The position numbers and the translations under genes are program-made. The notes beneath the pieces are model-generated. The model made no database searches. It had not been told where the DNA came from and worked only from the letters and a program-made list of their open reading frames with translations. Of a stretch of 64,000 bases of DNA, positions 22,149 to 33,804 are shown in pieces. The stretch is taken from assembly GCA_026315105.1 (NCBI GenBank), contig CM048748.1, positions 477,241,150-477,305,149 of the forward strand. Direction: 5' to 3'. The number at the start of each line of letters is the position of its first letter. Within the stretch, counting starts at the first letter, position 1. The DNA is from Locusta migratoria. Its lineage: Eukaryota > Arthropoda > Insecta > Orthoptera > Acrididae.

Positions 22149-22612
22149 AAAATTTAGTAATTTCCGAAAAATAATTTTAACTGCCTCGCCTAGAATGGTA
22201 ACCTACTGACATGGAGATGACTTTGTCGCAACATACTCTCTGTCATACCCAATATGGTTGCTCGTATGGTAATAAATCCATCTCCATGAAAAATTATGTA
22301 GGCCTATGTGTTAATAGGAGCTCTGCACAAATGCCGCGTTGGTCACTGAATAAGAAACCACCAGTTACTGAAACAATTATTTTGTACTAGAGGACCCGAG
22401 CGAATACCTCGCACCGTTAGTGGAATGACAAAATAGTTGGAAAAAAAAAAAACAGAAGTAAAGTTGAATGTTTTCGCATAGCTTTCTTCAGAATCAATCA
22501 ATGCAAGTGTTTAAAAGCATAAATGAAAGAGCTTGCTCCGCTGAGTGTTGTGCCCTAATTAGAACCGAAGATATCGTAAAACAAACCGATTAAAATATTC
22601 AATGCAAGGATA
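22149..22612. other. Unrecognised AT-rich stretch
   Basis: Nothing recognised. Confidence 0.4.
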
Positions 22613-22890
22613 CCGCGTTAGACTATAAACAAAAGATAGACTTACATTAATTCTGATACTTGATGACAAATCTGCTAATGGATACCTTTAGTTTAAAACA
22701 AAAATGAAGGAAATCGATCGGATAGAACGACCTTTACAGCAAAGACATCCACATAAGAAGTATACAGAAGGAAACAGCGTTTGACTATAGAAAAAGGAAG
22801 GTGAGTGTTATGTAAAGTTTTATACGTGATGACAAATCTGTGGATGAATACCTTTCGTTTATAACAAAAATGAAGGAAATCGGTCCGGTA
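22613..22890. repeat. Imperfect tandem duplication, 168-bp spacing
   Basis: GATGACAAATCTG, then GATACCTTT/GAATACCTTT, then ACAAAAATGAAGGAAATCG occur at about 22662-22718 and again at 22830-22886. Preceding GCGTT(A/T)GACTATA blocks are spaced the same. The two units are about 110 bp each within a 168-bp period. Confidence 0.75.
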
Positions 22891-22960
22891 GTTTTCGTAG
22901 AATCTTTTACTATATAAGACTCTGCCGAATTTCGGGTGATGCGCATTGGTAGAAATGCCA

Positions 22961-23540
22961 CACTTTTGAGGGTCAAATCTAATCTCCGATACCGCTTTGA
23001 GCAATGACGTCATGTTTTACGTCATTCCGTCCCGCGCGTGGTTTAAATTCTGGTATTAACTCTTTACGTGTCTGATATTTTTTAATACATCCTAACTTTC
23101 ACTTATCTGTAGCGTAGCCCTAAGAAGGTTAGGTATAGTTTAAACAAGAATTTTTATTTTTATTTTATTATTAATAATTTCAGTACGTGAATCTCCGGTT
23201 CAGAAACACTCAATCGATTTACAGTTGTACGTTCGACATAAATATATAATTTCAGGCCGTACAACTTCCAGTGCAAGCTTTCTTTAAAATTACCTAATTA
23301 TTAAATGTATTTTGAAGACGTGGTATCATTAAGTAGATTTGACCTATTTAGGTGAAGTCTAACTACCGATACCGTGTTGTGGTATCATTAAGTAGCTTAG
23401 AGCTATTTAGGTGAAATCCAACAACCGATACCGTATTGTGGCAAACATGTGTTCGTAGTATCTCTCGATTATATATGACGTCATATGTGACGTCATTGGT
23501 CAAAGCGGTATAGGAGAGTAGAGTTTATCCCATTTTGCTG
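22961..23540. mobile_element. Foldback element with CRE-like palindromes
   Basis: CCGATACCGCTTTGAGCAAT then GACGTCA near 22985-23012 is inverted as TGACGTCATTGGTCAAAGC then GGTATAGGAG near 23488-23517; the arms extend at lower identity to about 50 bp. Three full TGACGTCA sites lie in the arms or next to them. Inside are two 59-bp tandem units (23322-23441). No coding content. Confidence 0.6.
23322..23441 (+). repeat. Two 59-bp tandem units
   Basis: Units start with GGTATCATTAAGTAG at 23322 and 23381 and share TATTTAGGTGAA and CCGATACCGT; a few substitutions separate them. Confidence 0.85.
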
Positions 23541-24450
23541 CAGTATGCAGTTGACTATTTCATTTACATCTGTCAGGAATTAGATTAGATTAGCTTACTA
23601 CTTGTTCCATAGATCATATATACGATATTTCGGAATCATGTGGAACGTGTGAGTTTAGTAAATGTTGTCTATACATGACAAACAATATTCTAAGGATTTT
23701 TTATTTACATTTTTATTGTTTTTTATTCCTTTTAAGTTTTATCCACAAATTTGTCCACATTGTATAAGGAGTTGCCATTCGGAAATTCCTTTAATTTCTG
23801 TTTAAATACTAGTTGGCTATCTGTGAGACTCTTTATGCTACTTGGTAAGTGACCAAAGACTTTTGTGGCATCATAATTCACTCCTTTGCGTGCCAAAGTT
23901 AGATTTAACCTTGAGTAGTGAATATCACCCTTTCTCCTAGTGTTGTAGCTGTATACACTGCTATTACTTTTGAATTGGGTCGGATTGTTAATAACAAATT
24001 TCATGAGTGAATATATGAATTGTGAAGCTACAGTGAAGATCCCTAGATCCCTAAATAAATGTCTTGGGTGGGCTCCAGCAATTATTCTGATTACACGCTT
24101 TTGTGCAATGAATAATTTTTTACTGAATGTTGAATTGCCTCAGAATATGATACCATATGAAAGCAGTGAATGGAAATATGCATAGTAATTTACTGGCATG
24201 TATTGCAACAAATTTTGCAATGACTCTGATAGCATAAGTAGCTGAACTCAAAGGTTTCAGGAGATCTTCAATATGTTTCTTCACATTCAATCCGTCATCA
24301 ATGCAAATACCTAAAAGTTTTGAACATTCTACCTTAGCTACAGATTTATGTTAAAAATCAAAGTTTATTAATGCTGTCATGCCATTTACTGTATGACACT
24401 GTATATACTGGGTTTTTATCAAAGTTTAATGACAGTCAATTTGTAGAGAA

Positions 24451-24653
24451 AATGTCAAATGTCTGTAAATCTATCGGACCAAACTGTATGGTCATCAGTC
24501 CGTAGCTTACAAACTACTTAAACCCAGGTAGACTAACCTACGGGACAAACACACACACACACCCATTCCCTAGGGAGGACTCGAACCTCTACGACGAGCA
24601 ACCATTCGCTCCGCAGCGAGACGCTTTAGACCGCTCGGCTACTCCACAGCGGC
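24451..24653 (-). mobile_element. tRNA-derived SINE, subfamily B
   Basis: A 13-bp duplication with one mismatch, AATTTGTAGAGAA (24438-24450) and AATTTGCAGAGAA (24654-24666), fixes the ends. The CACACACACACAC stretch within the body is longer than in the copy at 17707. Confidence 0.95.
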
Positions 24654-24793
24654 AATTTGCAGAGAACCACTTAATAACATTCTGAAAGATATCATTTACA
24701 TTATCATCAGTTAGTTCCTGTTTGTGAGGTGTGATTGGCATACTTGTATCATCTGCAAAAAGGACTTGCTTAGCATCTTCGTGAAAGTAGAAT

Positions 24794-24989
24794 TTTGTTT
24801 CTTTGTTAAGCTTAAGGGACTTAACTGCGGGGTCATTAGTCCCTAAACTTGGTAACTATTTGTGAAATATCTTATACTAAAGACGACACAAATATTCATG
24901 CCCGAGGGGGGATTCGAACCCCCGACCGTAGCGGCCGAGCAGACTGTGACTGGCGCGCCGCAGACCGCTCGGCCACTGCGGCCGGCCGA
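24794..24989 (-). mobile_element. tRNA-derived SINE, subfamily A
   Basis: GTAGAAT flanks both sides (24787-24793 and 24992-24998). The head carries the variant CGCGCCGCAGACCGCTCGGC seen also at 19611-19803 and, in part, at 40025-40223. Confidence 0.88.
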
Positions 24990-25225
24990 ATGTAGAATGG
25001 CAAGTCATTAATGTACATTAAGAACTGCAAAGGACCCGAGATCGAACCTTGTGAGACCCCATTTTTTAAAAATCCCCAGTTAGAAGAATTAATTTTTTTT
25101 TATCTATATCATGTGAACTGCTTATGACAACTTTCTGCACTCTTCCAGTTAAGTATTATTTAAACCATTTGTGGACGGTCCCGGCTCATACCACAATAGC
25201 TAAGCTTATCTAGAAATAATCCCAC

Positions 25226-25517
25226 AGAAACATGGCGGGTCTGGTTTGGCTTTGGCTGGCGCGGTAATCAGAACGCCTTCCATTGCAGGTGTGCTGCCGG
25301 TGCCTGGCGCCGTCTCCTCGCGGCGCGGCGTGCGCGCCGGCCGGAACCGCACCACACTCGGCTGGCCGTCACGCCGGAAGCACGCGCACGCGCCGCTCTT
25401 TTGTTCTGCGCTCTCCGGAAGCTGAGGCTGCCGGGCGCGCCCCGCTGCAGCCACTGCCGAGCCGGCCGCTGCGTTCTTAAGGCTCTCCAGGCGAGCGGCG
25501 TGCGGAACTACTGGTCA
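25226..25517. promoter_or_regulatory. GC-rich block, candidate regulatory DNA
   Basis: A sharp rise in G+C and CpG begins right after the LINE boundary. No domain or splice-bounded exon. Purely compositional evidence. Confidence 0.2.
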
Positions 25518-25946
25518 CTTCTGACCGGTGTTGCCAGATGGGAGAGAGAGAAATACCTACAGTCACACAAAAATGTACCTACGTTTTCCCTGCTTTCTCC
25601 GTGCCACCTCATCGGAGCCAGGATTTGGGTCTGGGAGGGGCTGAATCTAGGAGTCCGGCCAGCAGAAGTTAACAAGTCGATTAATGTGACATGTTACAAT
25701 TTTGAACTTGCTACATATGTTCTTCCGGTGACTGATCGTTACTGATTGATGGAGTCAAGTGTAGATGACGCCGCGAATTCCAAGTGCTCTATTACAAGAG
25801 GATTACTGATTTAAGGTCGGACAAGGGTACATCAAGAACCTGTCACCATAGAGAGGAACAGCATTAATTAGTTTCCCCAAAGCCGCTAATTTCGAGTGCA
25901 CTGTTACAGGAAGATAACTGATTTACTGACCGCATAAGGATACATC

Positions 25947-26343
25947 AGAAATGTTCAAATGTTTGTTAAGTTTGTTTGTATAGTCTATGGGACTTAACTA
26001 CGGTGTCATCAGTCCCGAAACTTACAAATTACTTATGAACTACTTACGAACTAGGACGGCACAAATATCCATTCCCGAGGGGGGATTCGAACCCCCGACC
26101 GTAGTGGCCGTGCAAACCGTGGCTGGAGCGCCTTAGTCCCCTCGGCCACCGCGGCCGGCTGTTTGTTAAGCTTAAGGGACTTAACTACGGGGTCATCAGT
26201 CCCTAAACTTACAAACTACTTATGAACTACCCACAACTAAGGACGCCACAAATATCCATGCACGAGGGGGGATTCGAACCCCCGACCGTAGTGGCCGTGC
26301 AGACCGTCACTGAAGCGCTTGTCTCCTCGGCCACCGCGGCCGG
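25947..26343 (-). mobile_element. tRNA-derived SINE, subfamily A (host of a second SINE)
   Basis: This copy is split: tail 25947-25970, body and head 26171-26343. The outer duplication is AAGGATACATC at 25936-25946 and 26344-26354. It lies in the second internal unit of the hAT/P-like element. Confidence 0.93.
25971..26159 (-). mobile_element. tRNA-derived SINE, subfamily A, inserted in another SINE
   Basis: An exact 11-bp duplication TGTTTGTTAAG (25960-25970 and 26160-26170) flanks it. Both copies share orientation, so without the duplication the pair would be read as a tandem dimer. Confidence 0.92.
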
Positions 26344-27024
26344 AAGGATACATCGAGACACTATCGATCGTAGAGTAGGAACAGCAGTAATTATTTAGTT
26401 TACAGTCAGCACAAAAAAGGAAGTCCGTCACTCTACATAAATCGATTTTCAAAGTTTAGTGCTATGTTCACAACGAATTGCTCATTATAACGTTGGCTGT
26501 CGTAAATGTTTTAGCGTTTTCTTCTCAGCATCTTCTAATTTACAAGTCCTAACTAGTGTATCGCCCTTACGTAAATAAATAAGTTTAGTCAAGGTAAAAA
26601 AAACGTCTTTCGTTCATGGAAACAATGATTTTTTCTTGTGCTGACATTTTCTAACACTATTTCCAAACCGACTCTCTATTCCACTGATATAATACATTGA
26701 AATCATCACATTTCTCATCAATTTTAATGTGTCTGAAACAAATTTTTCAAATTAATATAGTTTACTATGAACAGAAAGCAACTATGCCGTGTAAAATATC
26801 GTTGGCTACTTTAAACTTTGCCACAATTGGTCGCCTTCATTCCCACGTGCTGACAACTCTTCTTTTGCAACGTTATCTGCTAGGCCTGTGTCGACGATTG
26901 TAAAATTTTACCAAAGTACCTACGCTTTGAGGAGTTTTGCATAAAAACTTCCTACATCATTTTAATGCTTAATAGTACCTACGTGTAGGGAAAATTCCCT
27001 ACGTCTGGTAACACTGCTTCTAAC

Positions 27025-29384
27025 AGTCGGCCAGGAGTAAATTTTGTACTTCCGTGCAGCGTAGATTGATTAAAACCACATTCAAATTGATATTAAGTAG
27101 TAGAGTGCTTTAGTTAAAAAAAGGGAGTCAAATGAACCTTTTTATAAAACCAAGAAAGAAAAGATTTAGGCAAGTAAATACACTAACAAAATATAGCTTG
27201 AATTTACAGATTTTAAACTGATTTTTATTGTATTCGTGCGTTTAGTGTAGATGAGGGTACCTTCCATCAGCTTTGGAAAACATCTTATCGTAACTAATCA
27301 GGAGTGCCATTTGAGAAGAGTGCTTGTTGCTGCCGGTAATTACAAGCAGTCTCATATCACACGAAAACCATTACAAAATTCGGTGAATGGAACTTCGTGG
27401 AACTTTTAAAGACGGAACCAAGCGTTTACCGCCGGTGGAAGCAAAACTGACAGTAGAACATGTACACATCCAGCCGATTGAAGAAGCACTGACCAAAGAG
27501 ATTAAAAATCGCTCCTATTTTAATTCCTACTAGCGCTGCGACACACTATTTTGTAATTTTAAACTGACTATAGTGCGGAAAAAAATTGTTAAGTAAACAT
27601 AATAGTTACGGCAAATGTTTTATCTTGACAGGGAGTCGTTTTCAAAACGTGTCGTACTAAGTATGAAAACACACGTAACTTGTGCAGCGTTTCAGGATTA
27701 AATCAATGGAAATTAAGTCAAAATGTTGCGATGTACTGTCCCTTAAATTTTTAAAAGAGATGCCGGAATCTTACACTTGCTTTCTTCCACGAATAGGCAA
27801 AGATATTGCATACAAAAGACTTTGCGTATGTAGTGGCTTATGTGTTTGGACGAAGTTTCTTAAACGCTTTGGAGACGGTAAGAAGCATTTCCTCTGCCTC
27901 GGTTCAGACTAGTCGGAATTGGCTAATTCGAACCTTTGACCGCCAGAGGGATTCCATTGGAATTCTGCGAAAGTGCAATTTGAACGCTTCGACTGTTATA
28001 ATCACAACTCGAACGAAACTAAAACTTTAAAATTTTTCTTTCCGAAATCCACTCAACAATTTACATTTCGTCCATTTTTTACAGGTTTAAGAAAACTTTT
28101 TAGCCGGTACGCTATTAGCGAGTTTGAATTTCTGGCGGTACGCCGTACCGCCCGTAACAGCCCAACTGAAGCACTGAAGTAGTGACAGTATTCGGTGATT
28201 AGGCCTTAGCCTGCGATAAGTCGTACAATAGTGTTGTATTCGCTGCACCTGTGGCAGTGCAACCGAGTGCCCTGACAGCGGGTCCGAAATTACTCGAATT
28301 ACTCCCTACAGGTCACTTTCAAAGTCGTATTGATGTCAAGAGGCCCTCTTACCACATAGAACATATCAAAGAACGACGATGACAAAGCTGTTGTACTCGC
28401 TATGTTATTTCAAAGCTGATATTCCTGCAGACTACTTGGAACGTCCATCTCATTTGCCGTCAATATTTTTTTTTCTTTTAAATTATGATTGATCCATGGT
28501 TATCACTGTAATTCTTCATAGTTACATTGAATTTTTTTTCTTTTTGTTCCCTTATAACATTTTAATGTCATGACAATTAACAACCCGATAGTGACATTAG
28601 TGCATTGATTCTCAACTTAATTTTCTTACCCTCTGTGAAACCTTGCGTAATTTTCACTCCTTAGCATTTATAGCATATATACGAGGGGTGTTGAAGAAAA
28701 TGTATGAAACGACACTGTTTAACGAGCAAAATTACTGTGTCTGTAACTAGAGGCACTCCTCCACTGCATCCTTCAGTTACTGTCCGAGTCGAATTGCTTC
28801 CCTTTGATATATGGTGCAAACGATGTAAGCCACCAAAATTATACAGGTGGTACATCTCTGTGTATTTAACAAAAGAGTCTAGAGAATAATTGTTATGTTA
28901 TATACTTTTTGTACGGGTAAAAATCAATCGTCCAGCGACACAGAGAGAGCCGTGTAGCCGCGTGGCCTATCCACGCTGCCAGCACGCGCCTCGAGGTGCG
29001 ACAGGGACGCGCGAATGCGAGAAATGTAAACATCGGATGTGCAGAGCCACGCGGCACGCAGGCTAAGCGCTGCTGAAAAAAGCAAATTCAACAGCCATTG
29101 GCTTGTCAAGAATGTGTAATTCATTTTCTTATAAACAATAAATTAAGTACAACCAGAATTTGCTCTTTTACTGTACTATTATAAATATCGTGGTAGTAAA
29201 GACAAGCAAATATCAAAGCAAAAACGTTTTCCTTAGTACAAAATCAACCACTTACCTAGTAATCGTGCATTACTTATACTCAACCATTTCCTCTTTTTAC
29301 AACATGACAGTATCAAAAATTAAATGCAGCTTATTTTCCTTTTATACAACACTAACAAAAATTGAAAGCATAATTGCTTTGTTT
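27025..29384. other. Long unrecognised stretch
   Basis: Mostly AT-rich. It contains a near-perfect 19-bp palindrome GGCGGTACGCCGTACCGCC at 28134-28152. A GTGTTGAAGAAAATGTATGA string at 28689 resembles a transposon end but no partner was found. Short frames at 27682-28182 have no recognisable domain. Confidence 0.4.
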
Positions 29385-29765
29385 CCTCTCACACAGTACC
29401 ACTAGATCCACGTGCTTCATGACACCGAACACAATTTCCTCGCACTCGTTCACACACATGCAAATTTGTCTTATGATTATTGACAGCATCGAAAATCCTC
29501 TGCGTAAATTCGTGCACATTATTAACTTGCTATGCATGGACGAACGATTTCCTTCGTCGGCGCTAGAAGTAAAAACCAGAGCGGCGTGCTGTCCATCGAC
29601 GCGGACCAGGGCGCCCGATCCATCGTCCTGGAAGTCGTTTACCCAAAAGTCTGCGTACTCTGTGACCAATGTGAGATGGAGCGCCATCCACAAGGAACCA
29701 CGTGTTGTGACGTATGCCTAACGGAATGTCTTCTGACAACGTTTAGTAGCAATGTTCCCTCTGGA
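29385..29765 (-). mobile_element. Tc1/mariner-superfamily transposase C-terminal relic
   Basis: In one minus-strand frame: WFLVDGAPSHIGHRVRRLL (the D-G-A-P-x-H block with the second catalytic Asp), then GRWIGRAPW, and further on NVHEFTQRIFDAV and ERVRGNCVRCHEARG, the C-terminal tail. The third acidic block (S-P-D-L-x-P) is scrambled. Same superfamily as 35859-36988. Confidence 0.7.
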
Positions 29766-29889
29766 AACGTTCGGTAATAGTTACGAGTCAAACATGCTGG
29801 TAAAACATAAGGCTCAATAGTGAATCATCGAGCCCACACATTAACGAAAAGTACTCGCTGAAACTGTGTTGTCACTAAGTGGTGAGGAT

Positions 29890-30036
29890 TGTGTGGCCGT
29901 TCCCCGTCGGGGATTCGAATACCCCCTCAGGCATGGATGTTTGTGCAGTCTTTCGTATAAGGTAGTTCATAAGTAGTTTTTAAGGTCAGGGACTTATCAC
30001 CCCTCAGTTAAGTCCCACAAGCTTTATAAATATTCG
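29890..30036 (+). mobile_element. tRNA-derived SINE, 5'-truncated
   Basis: The head is lost up to GTGTGGCCG. B box GGGGATTCGAATACCCCC has one change. Body and tail (CATGGATGTTTGTGCAGTC, GGGACTTATCACCCCTCAG) are clear. Confidence 0.85.
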
Positions 30037-30071
30037 AAAATTTTTGAGGATTGCTTACACTCCAAGTTTCT

Positions 30072-30445
30072 GCATCTACACCTACATGGGATACTCTGCA
30101 AATCACATTTAAGTGCCTGGCAGAGGGATAATCGAACCACCTTCATACTATTTATCTCCCATCCCATTCTCGAACAGCGTACGGGAAGAAAGAACATCTG
30201 AATCTCTCCGTTCGAGCTCTCATTTCTCGTGTATTATTCTGTTGATCTTTTCTATCTATGCAAGTGGGAGTCAGCAACATATTTTTGCATTCGAAGGGGA
30301 TTGTTGGCGATTGGAGTTTCGTAAGTAGCCCACGCCGCAGCGATAAGCACCGTTGTTGTAAAGATCCCCATCCCAGACCCTGTATCATTTCCGAAACGAT
30401 GTCTCCCCTGTATCGTGACAATACAAAACGAGCTGCCACGTACAG
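30072..30445 (-). mobile_element. LINE 3' fragment, (GATGTA)n-tailed family
   Basis: The minus-strand frame 30152-30460 reads AARFVLSRYRGDIVSEMIQGLGWGSLQQRCLSLRRGLL in order, the ORF2 C-terminus seen at 7516-7701. The 3' UTR at 30072-30130 ends in CTACACCTACATGGG. Confidence 0.85.
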
Positions 30446-32085
30446 ATGGAAACGTAACACAACCTCGAAGACTGATAAATTAATGCCTCAGAAGTGGCTA
30501 CACGCCGTACCAAATGTTAACATGTCGTACTAGAAGCATGTTGACCAGCAACAACCATGCGACGTTGAAGACTGATACACAATATACGGTATAAATTAGC
30601 TTTTGATACGTTGTTGTCCATGAACAACATTGGTAATGAAAGGGTTAATGGATTTTCGGTGCTCGAGGCATTCAATGAGTATCGGACCTCCGACATCGAA
30701 AAAGACGGTGGGCACCATCTTGCCTGCTGAGGACACTGCCTTGAATTTTCTAGGCGGAGGTAACGGCTCACAACATCTCGCACTAAGTTATCCCAAAGCG
30801 GCATTTTCAAATTGCATCCGGTTTTGTTTTTACGACGTTTAGTCCCTTCTCATTTGAACAACCCTGTTATAGATAAATAGAATGAGTCATGTAAGCCGTA
30901 ACCCCTGTTGTTTCTTGAACGGTTACACATATCGAAATACGGTTTTTGGTACATGCTATTGCGTCGATTGGCACGTATATTTTTATTTTCTAAACGGTTT
31001 TAGCACCGGTACCATTGATATTCTACTTTTAACGGAAGCGCTTACTTCTTATAACTGCCTTCTATAGCGATTCAGAAGAGAATTACAGTCATATTGCGAA
31101 TTGTTACTGTCGGCATTGAAGATGTCGAAAAAATTCCTTATATGTTATAGAATCGGTGTTAGCAAGGCAAACTCCGCCAAACTACGTAGCGTCAGAATGT
31201 CGGCACATTCGAATTCTCAACCCGCCTCCACTGCAGGCCGCATATTTCCTTACTTTTGAATAGGCGATCCGCATTTAAGAAAAATATTCTGTCGCTCTCC
31301 AATATAATTAAGAATATATTGGCGACGCCCCCTTATAATTAAAAATATTCCGGTTACTCTACTCCTCTCCGCTTTTCCTCTACCCCCCCCCCCCCACACC
31401 AACCTCACCTAAGGAGGAACCATAACAGAAGTATGTACGCGATATCAAGACTCGGAAAGCAACGAATTTAATTTTCTTTTGTAGATAGGGCCTACAACGC
31501 TTCTTAAAAAACAATGAACATTATTGTATATTGCAGGATGAGATTTTTGGGTACTGCGTAAAGAACAAATTTTTATGTGATTTGCGATATGGAAAGTTGT
31601 TTCGCGCAATGAAAGGTACGCACTACAGGAAAGACTTAGAAGTGAATTCATGTTCGATAATTTAGGTCCCACTGTATAGTCAGTTTCTAAACCAGGATTT
31701 TGATGTGGTCGGGGCTGAGTGACTTCGTACCCCAAACCGTATCTGATTTGCAAAAAATAAATAATCGAGAATTGAATTTGGTTTCTACAGTACTACCAGG
31801 GCTTCCCTGTCTAGTCTCGTCACGAGGTGTAGGGGCGAGAGGGGAGGGGGAGTTTGCGCAACCCTAAACTTTGCCTCCCCCCATGCTTGTTCCTCTGTAA
31901 GTAAGAAATTGCTTTTCTTTAAGATCTCTTAAAATTTTGTATTGCATCTGGTTCATTTAGCTATTGATTAGTTCCTGCAAACAGTTTTCAGGCTTTGAAC
32001 TTATTGATCAGTATATTTGTTATGAAACAGTCTACGATCTGCTGTATTTAGAATTTACGTAAATTAAGTATCTTTTTCATTACAT
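30446..32085. other. Unrecognised stretch
   Basis: Contains a C-run at 31383-31397. The open frame at 31445-31753 (minus) has no recognised motif. Nothing else seen. Confidence 0.4.
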
Positions 32086-32995
32086 CTACATAATTACTAT
32101 GCAAGTCCGCATTCAAGTGCGTGGCAGAGGGTTCAGTGTACCGCTTTTACGATGTTTCTCTACATTTGCATTGTCTAATAGCTCGCGGAAAAAAGGAACA
32201 CCTTAACCTTTTCGTTTCTATTTGATTTATTTTATTTTGATGGTCATGTCTTCCTATGTAGGTGGGTACTAACAAAATCTGTTCGCATTGGCAAGAGAAC
32301 GCTGGTGAACGAGATTTAGCAAATAGATCACGTCACAATAAATAAAGCCTTTCTTTCAATGATTTCCACCTCAATTCGTGCCTGATTTTGTGACACTCTC
32401 TCCCGTATATCGCCACAATACAAAACGAGCTGCCCTTCTCTGTACTCTCTCTAAGTCGTCAGCCAATCCCACTTAGTGGGGATCCCACAATGCGCAACAA
32501 TATTCCAATATTGGATGCACAAGTGTGGTGTAGGCAGTTCCTTTAGTAGAGCTGTTACATCATGTAAGTGCCCTTTCAACGAAAGGTAGTCTTTCGTTCG
32601 CTTTCCCTACAATATTTTCTGTGTGTTATTTCCAGTTTACGTTGTTACTAATTATTACTCCTAGGTATTTAGTTGAATTTACGGCCTTTAGGTTTGAATG
32701 ATTTATCGTGTAACAATATGGCTCCTATAACACTTCCCTGGGGAACGCCAGATATCACTTCAGTTATACGCGATGACTTTTCGTGAATTACAACGCACGG
32801 TGTCCTTTATGACAGGAAATCACGAAACCAATCGCACAAATGTGACGATATTCCATGAACACGCAGTTTGATTAGAACACGTTTCTGAGGTTCTTTGTCG
32901 AAAGCCTTACGGAAATCTAGAAACACGGAATATATTTGACACCGCTTGTAGATAGCACCAGCAAGTCATGTGGGTAAAGGGTTTCAGAAAAATGA
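32086..32995 (-). mobile_element. LINE relic, (GATGTA)n-tailed family
   Basis: Nucleotide order follows 7285-8510 and 56925-58870: CATTACATCTACATAATTAC tail, GTGGCAGAGGGTTCAGTGTA, CAATACAAAACGAGCTGCCC, CCTAGGTATTTAGTTGAATT and CCCTGGGGAACGCCAGATAT. It is heavily frameshifted so almost no open frame remains, and a segment of the palm is deleted near 32710. Confidence 0.8.
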
Positions 32996-32999
32996 TACT

Positions 33000-33520
33000 T
33001 CCTATGTTTTGGTATTATGGAACTGCTAGTATTCTGACACGATGTGGGCTGTTTGTTTTATGCCGGAGCTGCTATGTACTGTGACGTCAGGTTGCAGAAC
33101 GCTAGTCCACACACCTCGTGACTCCTGCCTCTGTAACCAGCCAAACACTTGTGGCACCAGTGACGCCTGGCCGCTGCGGACGCGGTCGCGCGTTTTCCAG
33201 CGACTTCCTCGCGGCGCGGCTCGGCGACGGGGCGTGGCTGTGGCAAATATAGCGGCTGAGGCTGAGGCGGCTGCCAGGGAGGCCGGCGTTGCGCAAGTGG
33301 CGGCCTGAACACTGTGCGCTCCCAGGCCAGTGGCCAGTGCTGCCACTCACAGGCGAGTGCTCGGCGGCTGGCGCTACGGACTGCACTTAATTCTATTGTG
33401 TCAGCAACGCACATTCTTTCTGAGCTATACACAACAGGAAAACAAGGCAGTGAAAGTACAAATTAAAGTAAAAATCCAAACTTTGGTACTGTAAGCATTA
33501 TCATTTCTGGGCATAATTAC
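33000..33520. promoter_or_regulatory. GC-rich block, candidate regulatory DNA
   Basis: CpG-dense at 33150-33370 between a LINE and an inverted-repeat element. Overlapping open frames on both strands and all phases point to composition and not to a gene. Confidence 0.2.
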
Positions 33521-33619
33521 AGCTGAGACGAATGTAATTCATAATATCGTAAGGACAGTTTACAACTCACGGCAAACACGTGGCGACGAGTTGCGACAGG
33601 CACATACAAAATGGTGTCC

Positions 33620-33667
33620 TGACAAAAGCACCCAGTGACAAAAGCACCCAGTGACATTAGCACCCAG
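33620..33667 (+). repeat. Three 16-bp units in the left arm
   Basis: Units TGACAAAAGCACCCAG at 33620 and 33636 and TGACATTAGCACCCAG at 33652. Inverted counterparts lie at 35609-35624, 35636-35651 and 35652-35667. Confidence 0.95.
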
Positions 33668-33804
33668 TTCTGGTCGAGGGGCGGGCCGCTAATCTCCCCG
33701 TCCGGTCTCTGCTCGGCAGGTAGAAGTGACGAGGGCTGTGAGGTCGCATATACACAAGGCCGTACTTGACGGCAATAGCATTGCTGCAATTTATAATGGA
33801 AGCG

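Larger units (their letters stand above)
23588..25225 (-). mobile_element. LINE relic, RT to 3' end (sister of 10896-12592)
   Basis: The minus-strand frame at 23732-24004 reads VYSYNTRRKGDIH and LARKGVNYDATKVFGHLPSSIK, the C-terminal region of a non-LTR ORF2. Upstream sequence in broken frames follows the sister copy up to the palm at about 25050-25110. A TTAGATTAGATTAG-like repeat at 23580-23595 is the 3' tail. Two SINEs of different subfamilies are inserted. Confidence 0.8.
25526..27016. mobile_element. Non-autonomous hAT/P-like element with 8-bp target duplication
   Basis: The left end CGGTGTTGCCAGA and the complement of the right end CAGTGTTACCAGA agree at 11 of 13 bases. The flanks are CTTCTGAC (25518-25525) and CTTCTAAC (27017-27024), an 8-bp duplication with one mismatch, as made by hAT and P transposases. 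No transposase frame. Inside are two related units (from 25771 and from 25882) with shared GAATT/TAATTTC..AGTGC, GATTTA and GGAACAGCA(T/G)TAATTA, and a SINE nested in a SINE. Confidence 0.65.

Noticed and set aside
28134..28152. 19-bp palindrome GGCGGTACGCCGTACCGCC
   Set aside because: Too short to name; no flanking arms, and no known site that I can match with certainty.
33620..33667. CRISPR-like array
   Set aside because: The 16-bp units are directly adjacent with no spacers and mirror a second set in the other arm; the genome is animal.
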